Shown one piece after another: positions 1 to 8,233 of a stretch of DNA of 20,816 bases. The notes under the pieces are model-generated. The model was given only the letters and a program-made list of their open reading frames with translations. It did no database searches and had not been told where the DNA came from. A program made the translations under genes and the position numbers. Where the stretch lies: assembly GCA_934444695.1 (NCBI GenBank), contig CAKSDF010000021.1, positions 1 through 20,816 on the forward strand, given 5' to 3'. This DNA is from an uncultured Eubacteriales bacterium. GTDB taxonomy: Bacteria > Bacillota > Clostridia > Oscillospirales > Acutalibacteraceae. Each line of letters opens with the position of its first letter. Position 1 is the stretch's first letter.

Positions 1-339
1 CGAGAGACCCGCATGGGTAGCGGCAATCTTAACATTAAGATGGGTATAACCTACGGCGTTTCTGACCTGCTCAAAGGCACGTCCTGCCGCAAACATTGCA
101 AAAGAACTGCAAAATACCAGTTTTCCGGCTGCGGTAAGGCCGGTTGCAACGCCGATGAGGTTTTGCTCGGCAATTCCGCAGTTAAAAAATCTGTCGGGAA
201 ATTCTTTTTTAAAGGTGGATGTCTTGGTGGCGCCCGAAAGGTCGGCGTCAAGCACAATAAGATTATCGTATTTATGTCCGATTTCGGCCAGTGCCTCGCC
301 GTATGCCTCGCGGGTGGCCTGCTTTTTGATTTCTGCCAT
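1..339 (-). CDS. Transketolase, C-terminal subunit (partial)
   Basis: This is the start of the pyrimidine-binding/C-terminal half of a split transketolase, which works with the adjacent N-terminal subunit in the non-oxidative pentose phosphate pathway (cytoplasmic, thiamine diphosphate dependent). The gene runs off the left edge: 113 codons are present, against roughly 310 in full-length relatives. The protein begins MAEIKKQATREAYGEAL. The visible family signature is FFNCGIAEQNLIGVATGL (about residues 51-68), where E58 is the conserved glutamate that activates the cofactor. It is followed by the FAMFAAGRAFEQVRN block. The ATG at 339 is preceded by a GGGGAG ribosome site about eight bases away. 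The start lies 19 bases after the N-terminal subunit's stop, so the two are surely one operon. Confidence 0.95.
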   Translation of the reverse strand, partial: MAEIKKQATREAYGEALAEIGHKYDNLIVLDADLSGATKTSTFKKEFPDRFFNCGIAEQNLIGVATGLTAAGKLVFCSSFAMFAAGRAFEQVRNAVGYTHLNVKIAATHAGLS

Positions 340-358
340 TTTTGTTTTCTCCCCTCTC

Positions 359-1201
359 TTATTTCTCAAGCTCGCAAAGAGCAGCTTTAAGCTCGCTCAT
401 GGCGATGTTATACTGTTCTTCGTTGGGAGCGGCGCCGTGCCAGGAAGCCTTGTTTTCCATAAAGGAAACGCCCTTGCCCTTTGTGGTTTTCATAATGATG
501 GCGGTGGGCTGACCCTTGGTTTTTCTCGCCTCTTCAAAAGCGGCCTCGATCCGGTCGAAGTCGTTGCCGTCGATCTCGATGGTGTGCCAGTTGAAGGCTC
601 TGAATTTTTCGGGAATGGGATAGGGAGAGTTGACACTTTCAAGCTCGCCGTCTATCTGAAGGTTGTTGTTGTCGACAATGGCGGTAAGGGTATCCAGCTT
701 TTTGTGAGAAGCAAACATTGCTGCCTCCCATACCTGACCTTCCTCAAGCTCGCCGTCACCGAGGATGGAATAAACGCGGAAACGGTCGCCATCAAGCTTG
801 GATGCAAGAGCCATTCCGCAGGCAACCGATATTCCCTGACCGAGAGAGCCCGAGCTCATATCAACGCCGGGAGTGCCCTTCATATCGGGATGTCCCTCAA
901 GGAATGAATCGGTTTTTCTCAAGGTTTTAAGGTATTCCACCGGGAAATATCCGCGGTTTGCAAGAGCCGAGTAAAGGCCGGGAGCTGTGTGACCTTTGGA
1001 AAGCACCAGACGGTCTCTGTCCTCCCACTTGGGATTTTCAGGGTCGATGTTCATTTCCTTAAAGTAAAGATAGGCAAGCACATCGGCTATGGAAAGGGAT
1101 CCGCCCGGATGGCCGGATTTAGCGTTATACACTCCTTCGATTATGCCCATTCTGATTTTTGTTGCCGTGATCTGAAGCCTTTTCTTTTCGTTTTTGTCCA
1201 A
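359..1201 (-). CDS. Transketolase, N-terminal subunit
   Basis: This is the diphosphate-binding half of a split transketolase, 280 aa, typical for this subunit. Visible motifs are SGHPGGSLS (residues 29-37), the LSKGHTAPGLYSAL block (68-80), the thiamine-diphosphate/metal motif GDG at 148-150 closing on NNN at 178-180, and a C-terminal KGKGVSFME. It pairs with the subunit encoded immediately downstream. The start is a TTG at 1201, chosen because AAGGAG sits about ten bases upstream and because family members begin just before this point. The next in-frame ATG would remove the first helix. A 155-base gap separates it from the HAD phosphatase gene upstream, so it may have its own promoter, but none was convincing. 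Confidence 0.96.
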   Translation of the reverse strand: MDKNEKKRLQITATKIRMGIIEGVYNAKSGHPGGSLSIADVLAYLYFKEMNIDPENPKWEDRDRLVLSKGHTAPGLYSALANRGYFPVEYLKTLRKTDSFLEGHPDMKGTPGVDMSSGSLGQGISVACGMALASKLDGDRFRVYSILGDGELEEGQVWEAAMFASHKKLDTLTAIVDNNNLQIDGELESVNSPYPIPEKFRAFNWHTIEIDGNDFDRIEAAFEEARKTKGQPTAIIMKTTKGKGVSFMENKASWHGAAPNEEQYNIAMSELKAALCELEK

Positions 1202-1252
1202 AGCTTATACACTCCTTATTAAAGGTAATTTTATCTGTTTAAAAGTTATGCT

Positions 1253-1271
1253 AAAGGCTTGTTTTGCCTTT
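1253..1271. other. Small hairpin in the HAD/transketolase gap
   Basis: AAAGGC and GCCTTT form a 6-bp stem around a 7-base T-rich loop. Read on the plus strand it is followed by GTTTTCTT; on the minus strand (the direction of the genes) by AGCATAACTTTT. It could be a weak terminator between the HAD gene and the transketolase pair, but the T tract on the relevant strand is delayed and the stem is short. The rest of 1202-1356 shows nothing else I can name. Confidence 0.25.
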
Positions 1272-1333
1272 GTTTTCTTAGTTTCCAATCAATAATATCG
1301 AGGAAACAATCGCTTGCTCATTGGCAGTCGTTT

Positions 1334-1351
1334 TTGCAAAGCTTTCAAAGC
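1334..1351. repeat. 9-bp near-perfect tandem duplication just after the HAD gene
   Basis: TTGCAAAGC is followed at once by TTTCAAAGC (8 of 9 identical), five bases beyond the stop codon of the HAD phosphatase gene. It resembles the small duplications found at other gene ends in this window. On its own it could be chance. Confidence 0.4.
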
Positions 1352-1356
1352 TACCG

Positions 1357-2190
1357 TTACTTCTGCTTTGTTATTCTCTCCTCGATATAATCGATGAAGT
1401 CGGCCACAGCCCCCTCATTGCAGGGGCAGGAAACATAATCGGCAATGTCGATTATCTCCTTTGGTGCACCCTTAACGGCACAGGAACACCCTGCCGCTTC
1501 AAGCATGGTAGCATCGTTGTAATAGTCCCCGATGGCATAGATATTTTCGATGGGAATACGGTACATTTGAGATATTTCCTTAACGGCAATGCCCTTTTTA
1601 GCCCCTTTTGGAAGCAGCTCGAAAAGGCCGGGCTCGCTTCTTAAAAAATAGTAGTCGTTTTCATCGCTGTTTCTGCGCAAGAACTCGGCCGAAAGCCGGT
1701 CGATATCACTGCTATCCCCCGTAAAGAGTACTTTTTTATACTGGCCCTTTGGAAGCTCGCTCATATCATAAAGCTTAAACTCGCTGTTTTCGGTTAAAAT
1801 ATGCCGGCTTGAGCGATCAGAATATTTAACGCAGTAAAGCACATTGTCCACATTAACTTCAAGCCCCACATCGGGATATTTTTCAAAAATCTCATCCACA
1901 AAGGGGGTGACATCAATGGGAAGGCTGCTGTCCTTAATATATTCGTCCTTTGAATAGTCGTATATTCCGCCGCCGTTAAAAATAATGGCGGGAAAATTGA
2001 GAATGGACACATCCACCGCCCTTCTCAGCGACAGCGCCGAGCGCCCGGTGCAGATAGAAAACCTTCCGCCTAAAAGCTTAAAACGGTTTATGGCGTCGAG
2101 ATTTCTTTTGGGGATTTTCTTGTCGTAGGTACACAGCGTACCGTCTATGTCCGAAAAAAGAACAATGTTTTCAAAAATCAAATCATTCAT
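1357..2190 (-). CDS. Cof-type HAD-IIB family phosphatase
   Basis: This is a 277-aa haloacid-dehalogenase-like hydrolase of the Cof/YxeH type; such enzymes dephosphorylate sugar phosphates, nucleotides or flavin precursors in the cytoplasm. All four HAD motifs are visible: DIDGT near the N-terminus (D14 nucleophile, D16 acid/base), the threonine of SICTGRS (motif II), the lysine of GAKKGIAVKE (motif III), and GDYYNDATML (motif IV, metal-binding aspartates). The long segment between motifs II and III is the C2-type cap expected for this subfamily. The ATG at 2190 overlaps the end of rluD by 8 bases, suggesting translational coupling; the ribosome site is weak. The substrate cannot be read from sequence. 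Confidence 0.92.
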   Translation of the reverse strand: MNDLIFENIVLFSDIDGTLCTYDKKIPKRNLDAINRFKLLGGRFSICTGRSALSLRRAVDVSILNFPAIIFNGGGIYDYSKDEYIKDSSLPIDVTPFVDEIFEKYPDVGLEVNVDNVLYCVKYSDRSSRHILTENSEFKLYDMSELPKGQYKKVLFTGDSSDIDRLSAEFLRRNSDENDYYFLRSEPGLFELLPKGAKKGIAVKEISQMYRIPIENIYAIGDYYNDATMLEAAGCSCAVKGAPKEIIDIADYVSCPCNEGAVADFIDYIEERITKQK

Positions 2191-3103
2191 TTCGCAGTTT
2201 CTCTAAAAATTTTGTGAAATACTCGGGAAGCGGAGAGGAAAATTCCATATACTTTCCGGTGGTGGGATGCATAAATCCTATCTTTCTCGCGTGGAGGCAC
2301 TGTCCGCCCTCCATAATTCTTTCGGCGTTTCTGCCGCCATATACCCCGTCTCCCGCAAGAGGATGCCCGAGGTAGGCCATATGCACCCTGATCTGGTGGG
2401 TACGGCCGGTCTCAAGCCGCAGGCGCACATATGAAAAGCCGGGATATTCCTCCAGCACCTCATAATGGGTAACGGCATTTTTGGAATTAAGCTCGGTGAC
2501 CGCCATTTTCTTTCGGTCGTTTTTGCTGCGGCCGATGGGCGCGTCAACACTGCCCTTTTGCTCCTTGAGATGACCGATAATGACCGCCTCATATTCCCTC
2601 GTAAAGGAATGCTCCTTTATCTGTTCCGAAAGCTTAAGATGGGCGGTATCGTTTTTAGCCACCATCAAAAGGCCGCTTGTGTCCTTGTCGATTCGGTGGA
2701 CGATGCCGGGACGCACCACCCCACCGATGCCGGATAAACTATCCCCGCAATGGTAAAGCAGGGCGTTGACAAGGGTTCCGTCGGGATTTCCCGCCGCAGG
2801 ATGCACCACCATTCCCTTAGGCTTATTGACTACCAAAAGATCATCGTCCTCGTAAATTATGTCGAGGGGTATGTCCTGAGGCACAGCCTCGGATGACACC
2901 GGCTCGGGATAGGTAATTTCGACAATGTCGCCGATTTTGACCTTGTCGCTTTTTGAGGCGGGTTTTCCGTTTAGGATGACATCTCCCGATTCGGTAAGGC
3001 GCACGGCGGCCGCTCTTGTAAGAGTATCGTCCAGCGTGCAAAGAGCCTTGTCGAGCCTTGTTTTGTCAAGTTCAAATTCAATCTGAAAGGTTTTCTTTTC
3101 CAT
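2183..3103 (-). CDS. rluD: RluA/RluD-family 23S rRNA pseudouridine synthase
   Basis: This 306-aa pseudouridine synthase isomerises uridines in large-subunit rRNA. It has an N-terminal S4 RNA-binding domain (about residues 13-62, RLDKALCTLDDTLTRAA...VILNGKPASKSDKV). The catalytic domain has VVNKPKGMVVHPA and the active-site motif HRIDKDTSGLL, with D139 as the catalytic aspartate. A late RLETGRTHQIRVHMAYLGHP block is characteristic of the family. The ATG at 3103 lies inside the 3' end of lspA (26-base overlap), and the stop overlaps the next gene by 8 bases, so lspA-rluD-HAD looks tightly coupled. Assignment to RluD rather than a paralogue (YlyB-like) rests on its position next to lspA. Exact rRNA positions are unknown. 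Confidence 0.93.
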   Translation of the reverse strand: MEKKTFQIEFELDKTRLDKALCTLDDTLTRAAAVRLTESGDVILNGKPASKSDKVKIGDIVEITYPEPVSSEAVPQDIPLDIIYEDDDLLVVNKPKGMVVHPAAGNPDGTLVNALLYHCGDSLSGIGGVVRPGIVHRIDKDTSGLLMVAKNDTAHLKLSEQIKEHSFTREYEAVIIGHLKEQKGSVDAPIGRSKNDRKKMAVTELNSKNAVTHYEVLEEYPGFSYVRLRLETGRTHQIRVHMAYLGHPLAGDGVYGGRNAERIMEGGQCLHARKIGFMHPTTGKYMEFSSPLPEYFTKFLEKLRNE

Positions 3104-3590
3104 CTTTTTTATCCGATTTATCCGACCTGAAAATGTCGATTATAAGATAAATTATCATCATTGCGGCACCGATGGTAACGGCGCAATCGGCAATGTTAAA
3201 GGAATAGTTGAAAAAGCTTACGGGGAATCTTATGAAATCAACCACATATCCGAATCTTATCCTATCGATGAGATTGCCTATTCCCCCGCCCATCACAAGG
3301 CTCAAGGCCCACATAAGGAAGGGGGATTTTATCTTTCCCGAAAATTCGAAGAAAAGTATGGCGATTATCATAACGGCCGGAAGGGCAATAAGAAAAATTC
3401 TGTTTCCCGAAAGCATTCCCATGGCTGCGCCGTCGTTGCGAAGGTAGCAAAATTCAAGCAGTCCCTTGATGATGGGAGTGGTATAAAACAGCTCAAAATT
3501 TGCCGCAACAAGGTATTTTACAAGCTGGTCGGCGATCAAAATGACCGCCGACGCAGCAAGAGAAATAATTCTGTGTTTTTTTATGCTCAT
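3078..3590 (-). CDS. lspA: Lipoprotein signal peptidase (signal peptidase II)
   Basis: This membrane aspartyl protease removes signal peptides from diacylated prolipoproteins. The chosen ATG at 3590 gives 170 aa and a 26-base gap after ileS; a longer reading would run into the ileS gene. Four membrane segments are visible (about residues 8-26, 65-83, 92-108 and 134-156). Family motifs are ADQLVKYLV (20-28), RNDGAAMGML (51-60), GNLIDRIRFGYVVDFI (105-120) and FNIADCAV (131-138). D118 and D135 correspond to the catalytic pair. The methionine in GAAMGM replaces the more usual phenylalanine. The hydrophilic C-terminal tail is rich in Lys and Asp and contains a DNA-level tandem duplication. It overlaps rluD by 26 bases. 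Confidence 0.96.
   Translation of the reverse strand: MSIKKHRIISLAASAVILIADQLVKYLVAANFELFYTTPIIKGLLEFCYLRNDGAAMGMLSGNRIFLIALPAVMIIAILFFEFSGKIKSPFLMWALSLVMGGGIGNLIDRIRFGYVVDFIRFPVSFFNYSFNIADCAVTIGAAMMIIYLIIDIFRSDKSDKKDGKENLSD
3108..3125. repeat. Perfect 9-bp tandem repeat in the lspA 3' end
   Basis: TTTATCCGA occurs twice in a row (3108-3116 and 3117-3125). On the coding strand it gives two in-frame Ser-Asp-Lys units in the LspA tail. The copies end five bases from the rluD start codon, so they also form the region a ribosome would use to find that start. Confidence 0.75.
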
Positions 3591-3616
3591 ATTATTTCTG
3601 TTCTTTAGTTTTGTTA

Positions 3617-6415
3617 TTATTCCGAAACGACCTTGGCGCATCTTGCGCAAATGTCGGGATGTGCGGGATCTGCGCCGATGTCCTCGGTGTATTTCCAGCA
3701 GCGCTCACACTTGTGTCCGCCTGCCTTTTCGACATTGACGGTTACACTCTCAAGGCTGCCCTTAAAGGAACCTTCGCCATTCTCTTTAAGCTCGACGGCC
3801 GAAACGATGAACACGTCTGCCAGCTTATCGAAGTTGGCTTTGAGAAAATCGAGGGTCTCTCCCTTGGCGAAAAGGGTGACCTTGGCTTCGAGAGAGGCGC
3901 CGATGACCTTGGCGTTTCTGGCCTCTTCAAGTGCCTTCTGAACATTGTCGCGCAGGGCGTGGATCTTGTCCCACATTTCGACAAATCCGTCCTCAACCTC
4001 AAGACCGCTGACCTTGGGCATATCATTATAGACTGCACGGTCGGCATTAACCGAGGAGGTGTGTTTCATACTGCGCCAGATCTCGTCGGAGGTAAAGGCG
4101 AGAATGGGCGAGATGAGCAGGGTGAGCGCCTCAAGAACGCGGTAGATGGTGGTCTGAGCGGCGCGGCGGGTTTCGCTGTTCGTGCCCTCAACATAAAGTC
4201 TGTCCTTCAAAACGTCGAGATAGAAGTTGGACATATCAACAATGCAGAAATTATGGATGGCGTGATAGACATTGTGGTACTCATAGTTTTCGTAGCCCTC
4301 TATTACATCTTTGATGAGGCTGTCGAGCTTGAGGATTGCCCATTTATCTATACTTTCAAGCTTATCGTCGGGCACCATATCCTTATCGGGATCAAAGTCG
4401 CCGATACAGCCCAAAATAAATCTGGCGGTATTGCGGATCTTGCGATAGCCTTCGGACAGCTGTTTTAAGATTTCGGGAGAAATGCGGATGTCGGCGTGAT
4501 AGTCGGAGGAAGCCACCCACAAACGGAGAATCTCGGCGCCGTATTTTTTAACGATATCGTCGGGATTGATGCCGTTTCCGAGGGATTTGGACATCTTTCT
4601 TCCCTCTCCGTCGACCACCCAGCCGTGGGAAATGACGGTTTTGTAGGGAGCCTTGCCCTCAACCGCCACCGATGTCAGCATAGAGGACTGGAACCAGCCT
4701 CTGTACTGGTCGGCGCCCTCGAGGTAAACATCGGCAGGCCATTTAAGGTAGGGACGGTTTTTGCAGACGGCGAAATGGCTCGAGCCCGAGTCAAACCACA
4801 CGTCCATAATGTCTTTTTCTTTGGTAAAGCCGTGCTCATTTCCGCAGTGGGGGCACTTAAAGCCATCGGGCAAAAAGTCCTCTGCCGGGCGCTCAAACCA
4901 GGCGTTTGTGCCTTCTTTGCCGAATATCTCGGCCACCTTGAGCATTGCAGGCTTGTCGACAATCTCCTTACCGCATTTGTCGCAGTAGAAAACCGGAATC
5001 GGCACACCCCATTTTCTCTGACGGGAGATGCACCAGTCGTTGCGGTCTCTGATCATCGACTGGAGACGGTCGTGGCCCCATTCGGGGATCCATTTGACCG
5101 AATCAACCGCCTTGATAGCGTCCTCGCGGAAATCGGAAATCGAACAGAACCACTGGCTTGTGGCACGGAAAAGCACCGGTTTTTTGCAGCGCCAGCAATG
5201 GGGATACTGGTGGATTATTTTTTCCATGGCGAAAAGCGCGCCGGTCTCGTCAAGATGGATGGCGATGGCCTTGTTGGCCTCGTCGGTGGTAAGTCCGGCA
5301 AATTTCTCGCCTGCTTCTTCGGTCAAAACGCCCTTGTTGTTGACCGGCACAACAACCTCGAGGAAGTCATAATTCTTGCAGACGTCAAAGTCCTCAACGC
5401 CGAATCCGGGAGCAGTATGAACGCAGCCGGTACCGCTTTCGAGGGTTACGTGATCGCCGACGATAACGTGAGATGTGCGGTCGAGGAAGGGATGAGCGGT
5501 TTTCATACCCTCAAGCTCGGAACCGACAATTCTTCCCACCACCTCATAATCGTCGATCTTTGCGGCAGTCATAGCCGATTTATAAAGTCCGTCGGCCATA
5601 ACATAATATTCGTTACCTGCCTTAATGAGGCAATAATCAAAGGAAGGACCGACGCAGATGGCCACGTTGCCGGGCAGAGTCCAGGTGGTGGTGGTCCATA
5701 TTACAAAATAGGTGTTGTCAAGGTCGGCGCCCAGAGCCTTAAGCTTTCCGAGGTCGTCGGTCACCTTGAATTTAACATAGATGGAATGGCAGGGATCCTC
5801 GGCATATTCGATCTCGGCCTCGGCCAGAGCGGTATTGCACTCGGGGCACCAGTAGACCGGCTTAAGTCCCTTATAGATATATCCCTTGTCGGCCATTTCG
5901 GCGAAAACCTTGATCTGAGTTTCCTCAAAATCGTGGGTCAGGGTGATATAGGGGTTGTTCCATTCACCTATTCCGCCAAGTCGTTTAAACTGGTTGCGCT
6001 GACCGTCGATATAGGAAAGGGCAAAATCGCGGCAGATGTCGCGAAGCTCGGTATCGGGAATGGTGGAATCGGCGGAAATTCCCGCCTTTGCACGTGCCTT
6101 AAGCTCGGTGGGAAGTCCGTGGGTATCCCAGCCGGGCACATAAGGCGCCTTAAATCCCGACATATTTTTATAACGGACGATAAAATCCTTTAAAACCTTG
6201 TTGAGTGCGGTTCCCATATGGATATCGCCGTTTGCATAGGGAGGGCCGTCGTGAAGCACGAAAAGCGGCTTTCCCTCGTTCTTTTTAAGAACATTTTCGT
6301 AAACATTTTCCTTGTCCCACTCCTCAAGCACGACAGGCTCGCGCTGAGGCAGTCCCGCCCTCATGGGAAAATCGGTGGAAGGCAGGTTTAGGGTCTTGTT
6401 ATAATCCTGAGACAT
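3617..6415 (-). CDS. ileS: Isoleucyl-tRNA synthetase
   Basis: This class I aminoacyl-tRNA synthetase charges tRNA-Ile. The protein is 932 aa, normal for bacterial IleS. It carries the HIGH-type motif as HMGT (residues 66-69, in PPYANGDIHMGTALNK) and the KMSKS loop at 607-611 (EGRKMSKSLGN). Between them lies a full CP1 editing domain (WTTTTWTLPGN, then GTGCVHTAPGFG). A C-terminal zinc knuckle is present (CERCWKYTEDIG...CARCAKVV). The ATG at 6415 was chosen because AAGGGG lies about nine bases upstream and the following MSQDYNKTLNLP matches the family N-terminus; an upstream in-frame start at 6472 would add 19 unsupported residues. The divIVA-ileS-lspA neighbourhood is standard in Firmicutes. 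No T-box was found upstream. Confidence 0.98.
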   Translation of the reverse strand: MSQDYNKTLNLPSTDFPMRAGLPQREPVVLEEWDKENVYENVLKKNEGKPLFVLHDGPPYANGDIHMGTALNKVLKDFIVRYKNMSGFKAPYVPGWDTHGLPTELKARAKAGISADSTIPDTELRDICRDFALSYIDGQRNQFKRLGGIGEWNNPYITLTHDFEETQIKVFAEMADKGYIYKGLKPVYWCPECNTALAEAEIEYAEDPCHSIYVKFKVTDDLGKLKALGADLDNTYFVIWTTTTWTLPGNVAICVGPSFDYCLIKAGNEYYVMADGLYKSAMTAAKIDDYEVVGRIVGSELEGMKTAHPFLDRTSHVIVGDHVTLESGTGCVHTAPGFGVEDFDVCKNYDFLEVVVPVNNKGVLTEEAGEKFAGLTTDEANKAIAIHLDETGALFAMEKIIHQYPHCWRCKKPVLFRATSQWFCSISDFREDAIKAVDSVKWIPEWGHDRLQSMIRDRNDWCISRQRKWGVPIPVFYCDKCGKEIVDKPAMLKVAEIFGKEGTNAWFERPAEDFLPDGFKCPHCGNEHGFTKEKDIMDVWFDSGSSHFAVCKNRPYLKWPADVYLEGADQYRGWFQSSMLTSVAVEGKAPYKTVISHGWVVDGEGRKMSKSLGNGINPDDIVKKYGAEILRLWVASSDYHADIRISPEILKQLSEGYRKIRNTARFILGCIGDFDPDKDMVPDDKLESIDKWAILKLDSLIKDVIEGYENYEYHNVYHAIHNFCIVDMSNFYLDVLKDRLYVEGTNSETRRAAQTTIYRVLEALTLLISPILAFTSDEIWRSMKHTSSVNADRAVYNDMPKVSGLEVEDGFVEMWDKIHALRDNVQKALEEARNAKVIGASLEAKVTLFAKGETLDFLKANFDKLADVFIVSAVELKENGEGSFKGSLESVTVNVEKAGGHKCERCWKYTEDIGADPAHPDICARCAKVVSE

Positions 6416-6577
6416 TTTATTGGTTCCCCTTTTTAAAGCTTGCGCCGGGCATAAACGCGCGACGCTTTGCACTGCAAAAAAGCGCAGTACATTGCTTATT
6501 TGATATTTTTATTTTTTGCATTGATTATATTATTGCTGTAAATTTTGCAGTGCCCCATTAAAGCATTGCCAAATCAT
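6416..6577 (-). promoter_or_regulatory. ileS upstream region with possible -10 box and hairpin
   Basis: This is the 162-base gap between divIVA and ileS. A perfect TATAAT is present on the minus strand at 6524-6529, but I see no good -35 hexamer at the right distance. Further downstream, at 6463-6484, a hairpin can form on the minus strand: CGC, a 3-base bulge, then TTTGC paired with GCAAAGCG around an AGT loop. It has no T tract, so it is not a standard terminator. The region is too short for a complete T-box leader and lacks the T-box core, so isoleucine-responsive control, if any, works differently here. Confidence 0.3.
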
Positions 6578-7714
6578 TTATTTCTTTCTTCTTCCGAAAA
6601 ATCCGACTTTTTTTCCGCTGTCATCGTCGGTATCATTGGAGATATCGTAATCATCGCCGAATTTAAGATCGGAAAACTTGTTTTCTGCCGGAGCTGCGCT
6701 TATTTTAAATCCGTCCGAAATGCCCTCACCCTTTCGGCCGCTTTCGCCGTCCGCATTACCTTGTTCCGACGATGCCGCATTTTCGGCGGTATCATCAGCA
6801 TTATCGGCCTTATCGGTCACGGTCTGCGCCTCCGGCCGGGTAATTCGCGAAGCTGTGGGCTCGCCCCCTTTATCTGCGGGCTGTTCGGCACCTTCCTCGG
6901 CGGCCTTGCGGTCGTCAACGTCGGCGGGTATATCTTTTAAAGGCTCATCGGACTGCTCGGTTTTCTGCTCGGTCGTCTGCCCTTTGTCCTTCGCGGTCTC
7001 ATTTGCCGACTTATCATCGGCGGACTTGTCAAAAGGGACGGCTGTTTCTTCCTCCGCGCCCTTCACTGCCTCGTCAGCCTTTAAGGACTCATCGGTTTTT
7101 TCTTTGATGAATTTGCCGTCCTTGATAATTTCAAACTGTTCCTTATAAAGCTGAAGAAGGGCGCTTCTGAATTCCAGTGCCTTTTTCTTCATCAGTTCAA
7201 ACTTTTCGGTCTCGGCTCTGCTTCCCTCTCTTGCGTCGGAAATCATACTGTCGGCCTTGGTCTTGGCCTCAAGCAGCACCGATGCTGCCTTTTTCTTGGT
7301 TTCCTCAACAAGGGTCTCGGCCTTAAGCCTTGCCTCTGAAAGGGTGGCTTCGGCCTCCGCATTAGCCTTTGCGACCACACTGTCGGCCTCGCTTTGAGCG
7401 TTCTGCGTAATGGCGTCGGCATCCTGCTTTGCCTTTGCAAGCTGTCCCTCGACCGAGCTGTTGGCCTCTTTGATAATGGAATCGGCCGAGCGCTGGGCCG
7501 TAACAAGGGCTGCGCGTATGCTGTCCTCATCCTCGCGGTATTCCTGAACCTTGGCCGCAAGAATTTCAATCTTTTTGACCAAAGAACGGTTTTCCTCGGT
7601 AAGCTTTTCTATGGTGTCGGCAACATTTTCAAGGTATTCGTCGATCTCGTCGACCCTGTATCCCCTTGCCGAACGGGAAAAAGTCGATTCTCTGACCTCT
7701 TTGGCGGTAAGCAT
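6578..7714 (-). CDS. divIVA: DivIVA-domain cell-pole/septum scaffold protein
   Basis: This coiled-coil protein, 378 aa, binds negatively curved membrane at septa and poles and recruits partners for division or polar growth. The N-terminal DivIVA domain is clear (MLTAKEVRESTFSRSARGYRVDEIDEYLENVADTIEKL). A long coiled coil rich in Ala, Glu and Lys follows to about residue 205. The remaining C-terminal half is acidic and low in complexity (repeats such as DKSADDKSAN and TEQKTEQS) and ends in a basic GFFGRRKK. This tail is much longer than in Bacillus DivIVA (about 164 aa). The ATG at 7714 has a strong GGAGGGGG ribosome site. It follows sepF by 21 bases; YlmG and YlmH genes that often lie between are absent. 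Confidence 0.95.
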   Translation of the reverse strand: MLTAKEVRESTFSRSARGYRVDEIDEYLENVADTIEKLTEENRSLVKKIEILAAKVQEYREDEDSIRAALVTAQRSADSIIKEANSSVEGQLAKAKQDADAITQNAQSEADSVVAKANAEAEATLSEARLKAETLVEETKKKAASVLLEAKTKADSMISDAREGSRAETEKFELMKKKALEFRSALLQLYKEQFEIIKDGKFIKEKTDESLKADEAVKGAEEETAVPFDKSADDKSANETAKDKGQTTEQKTEQSDEPLKDIPADVDDRKAAEEGAEQPADKGGEPTASRITRPEAQTVTDKADNADDTAENAASSEQGNADGESGRKGEGISDGFKISAAPAENKFSDLKFGDDYDISNDTDDDSGKKVGFFGRRKK

Positions 7715-7735
7715 AATGTTATCCCCCTCCGAAAA

Positions 7736-8200
7736 TTAATAAAGTCCGTTGCTTTCGAGTTCGTCAATAAGCATATCACCCATAATATCCACATTATAGG
7801 GAGTGATGATAAAGGTGCTGTTGGCCACACGCTTTAAGGTGCCGTTGTTAGCATAAGCGACGCCGCTTAAAAAGTCAACAAGTCTCCTTGCAACATCCTT
7901 GGGGGTAGATTCGAGATTGAGCACCACCGTGCGCTTGTTGTTGAGATGGTCGCCGATTGCGGGAGCCTCGGAAAATTCCTCGGGCTTAACAAGCACGACC
8001 TGAAGCTGCGTTGTAGCGTGTATGTTTACAACCTTGTTGTCCTTGGAAGAGCTGCTTCTTTCCGAGCGTGTCGATTCCGAGCGGGAAGAATAATTCATAA
8101 AGTCGGAATCCTCGTTTGTCTCCTCATAATCATCCTCATACTCGTAATCGTCGTCGCCGGGAGCGTTCATAACCTCTTTGATCTTATCAAAAAATCCCAT
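7736..8200 (-). CDS. sepF: Cell division protein SepF
   Basis: SepF polymerises into rings on the membrane and bundles FtsZ filaments. The 154-aa protein has the expected layout: an N-terminal membrane-binding amphipathic helix (MGFFDKIKEVMN), an acidic linker with many Tyr, Glu and Asp, a Ser/Arg-rich stretch, then the SepF fold from about residue 56. Conserved parts include VLVKPEEFSEAPAIGDHLNNKRTVVLNL, RRLVDFLSGVAYANNGTLKRV and FIITPYNVDIMGD. GGAGGA about eight bases before the ATG supports the start. It lies 33 bases after yggS and 21 bases before divIVA, all in one direction, as in other Firmicutes. Confidence 0.96.
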   Translation of the reverse strand: MGFFDKIKEVMNAPGDDDYEYEDDYEETNEDSDFMNYSSRSESTRSERSSSSKDNKVVNIHATTQLQVVLVKPEEFSEAPAIGDHLNNKRTVVLNLESTPKDVARRLVDFLSGVAYANNGTLKRVANSTFIITPYNVDIMGDMLIDELESNGLY

Positions 8201-8233
8201 AACCTATTTCCTCCGTTTTATATTTATATTTTT

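Noticed and set aside
155..907. A 250-codon plus-strand open frame opposite the transketolase genes
   Set aside because: It is antisense to two well-supported transketolase subunits, has no ribosome site, and its product shows no recognisable motif.
1228..1256. Promoter for the transketolase pair (TAAAAT at 1228-1233)
   Set aside because: The -10 is fair, but the hexamer 17 bases upstream (CTTTAG) does not resemble a -35.
4496..6193. A 565-codon open frame on the plus strand opposite ileS
   Set aside because: It lies wholly antisense to a clear ileS, has no ribosome site, and its sequence resembles no family; it results from the codon preference of the true gene.
6416..6577. T-box leader upstream of ileS
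   Set aside because: The gap is only 162 bases and lacks the conserved T-box core and antiterminator, so there is no support despite T-boxes being common before ileS in Firmicutes.
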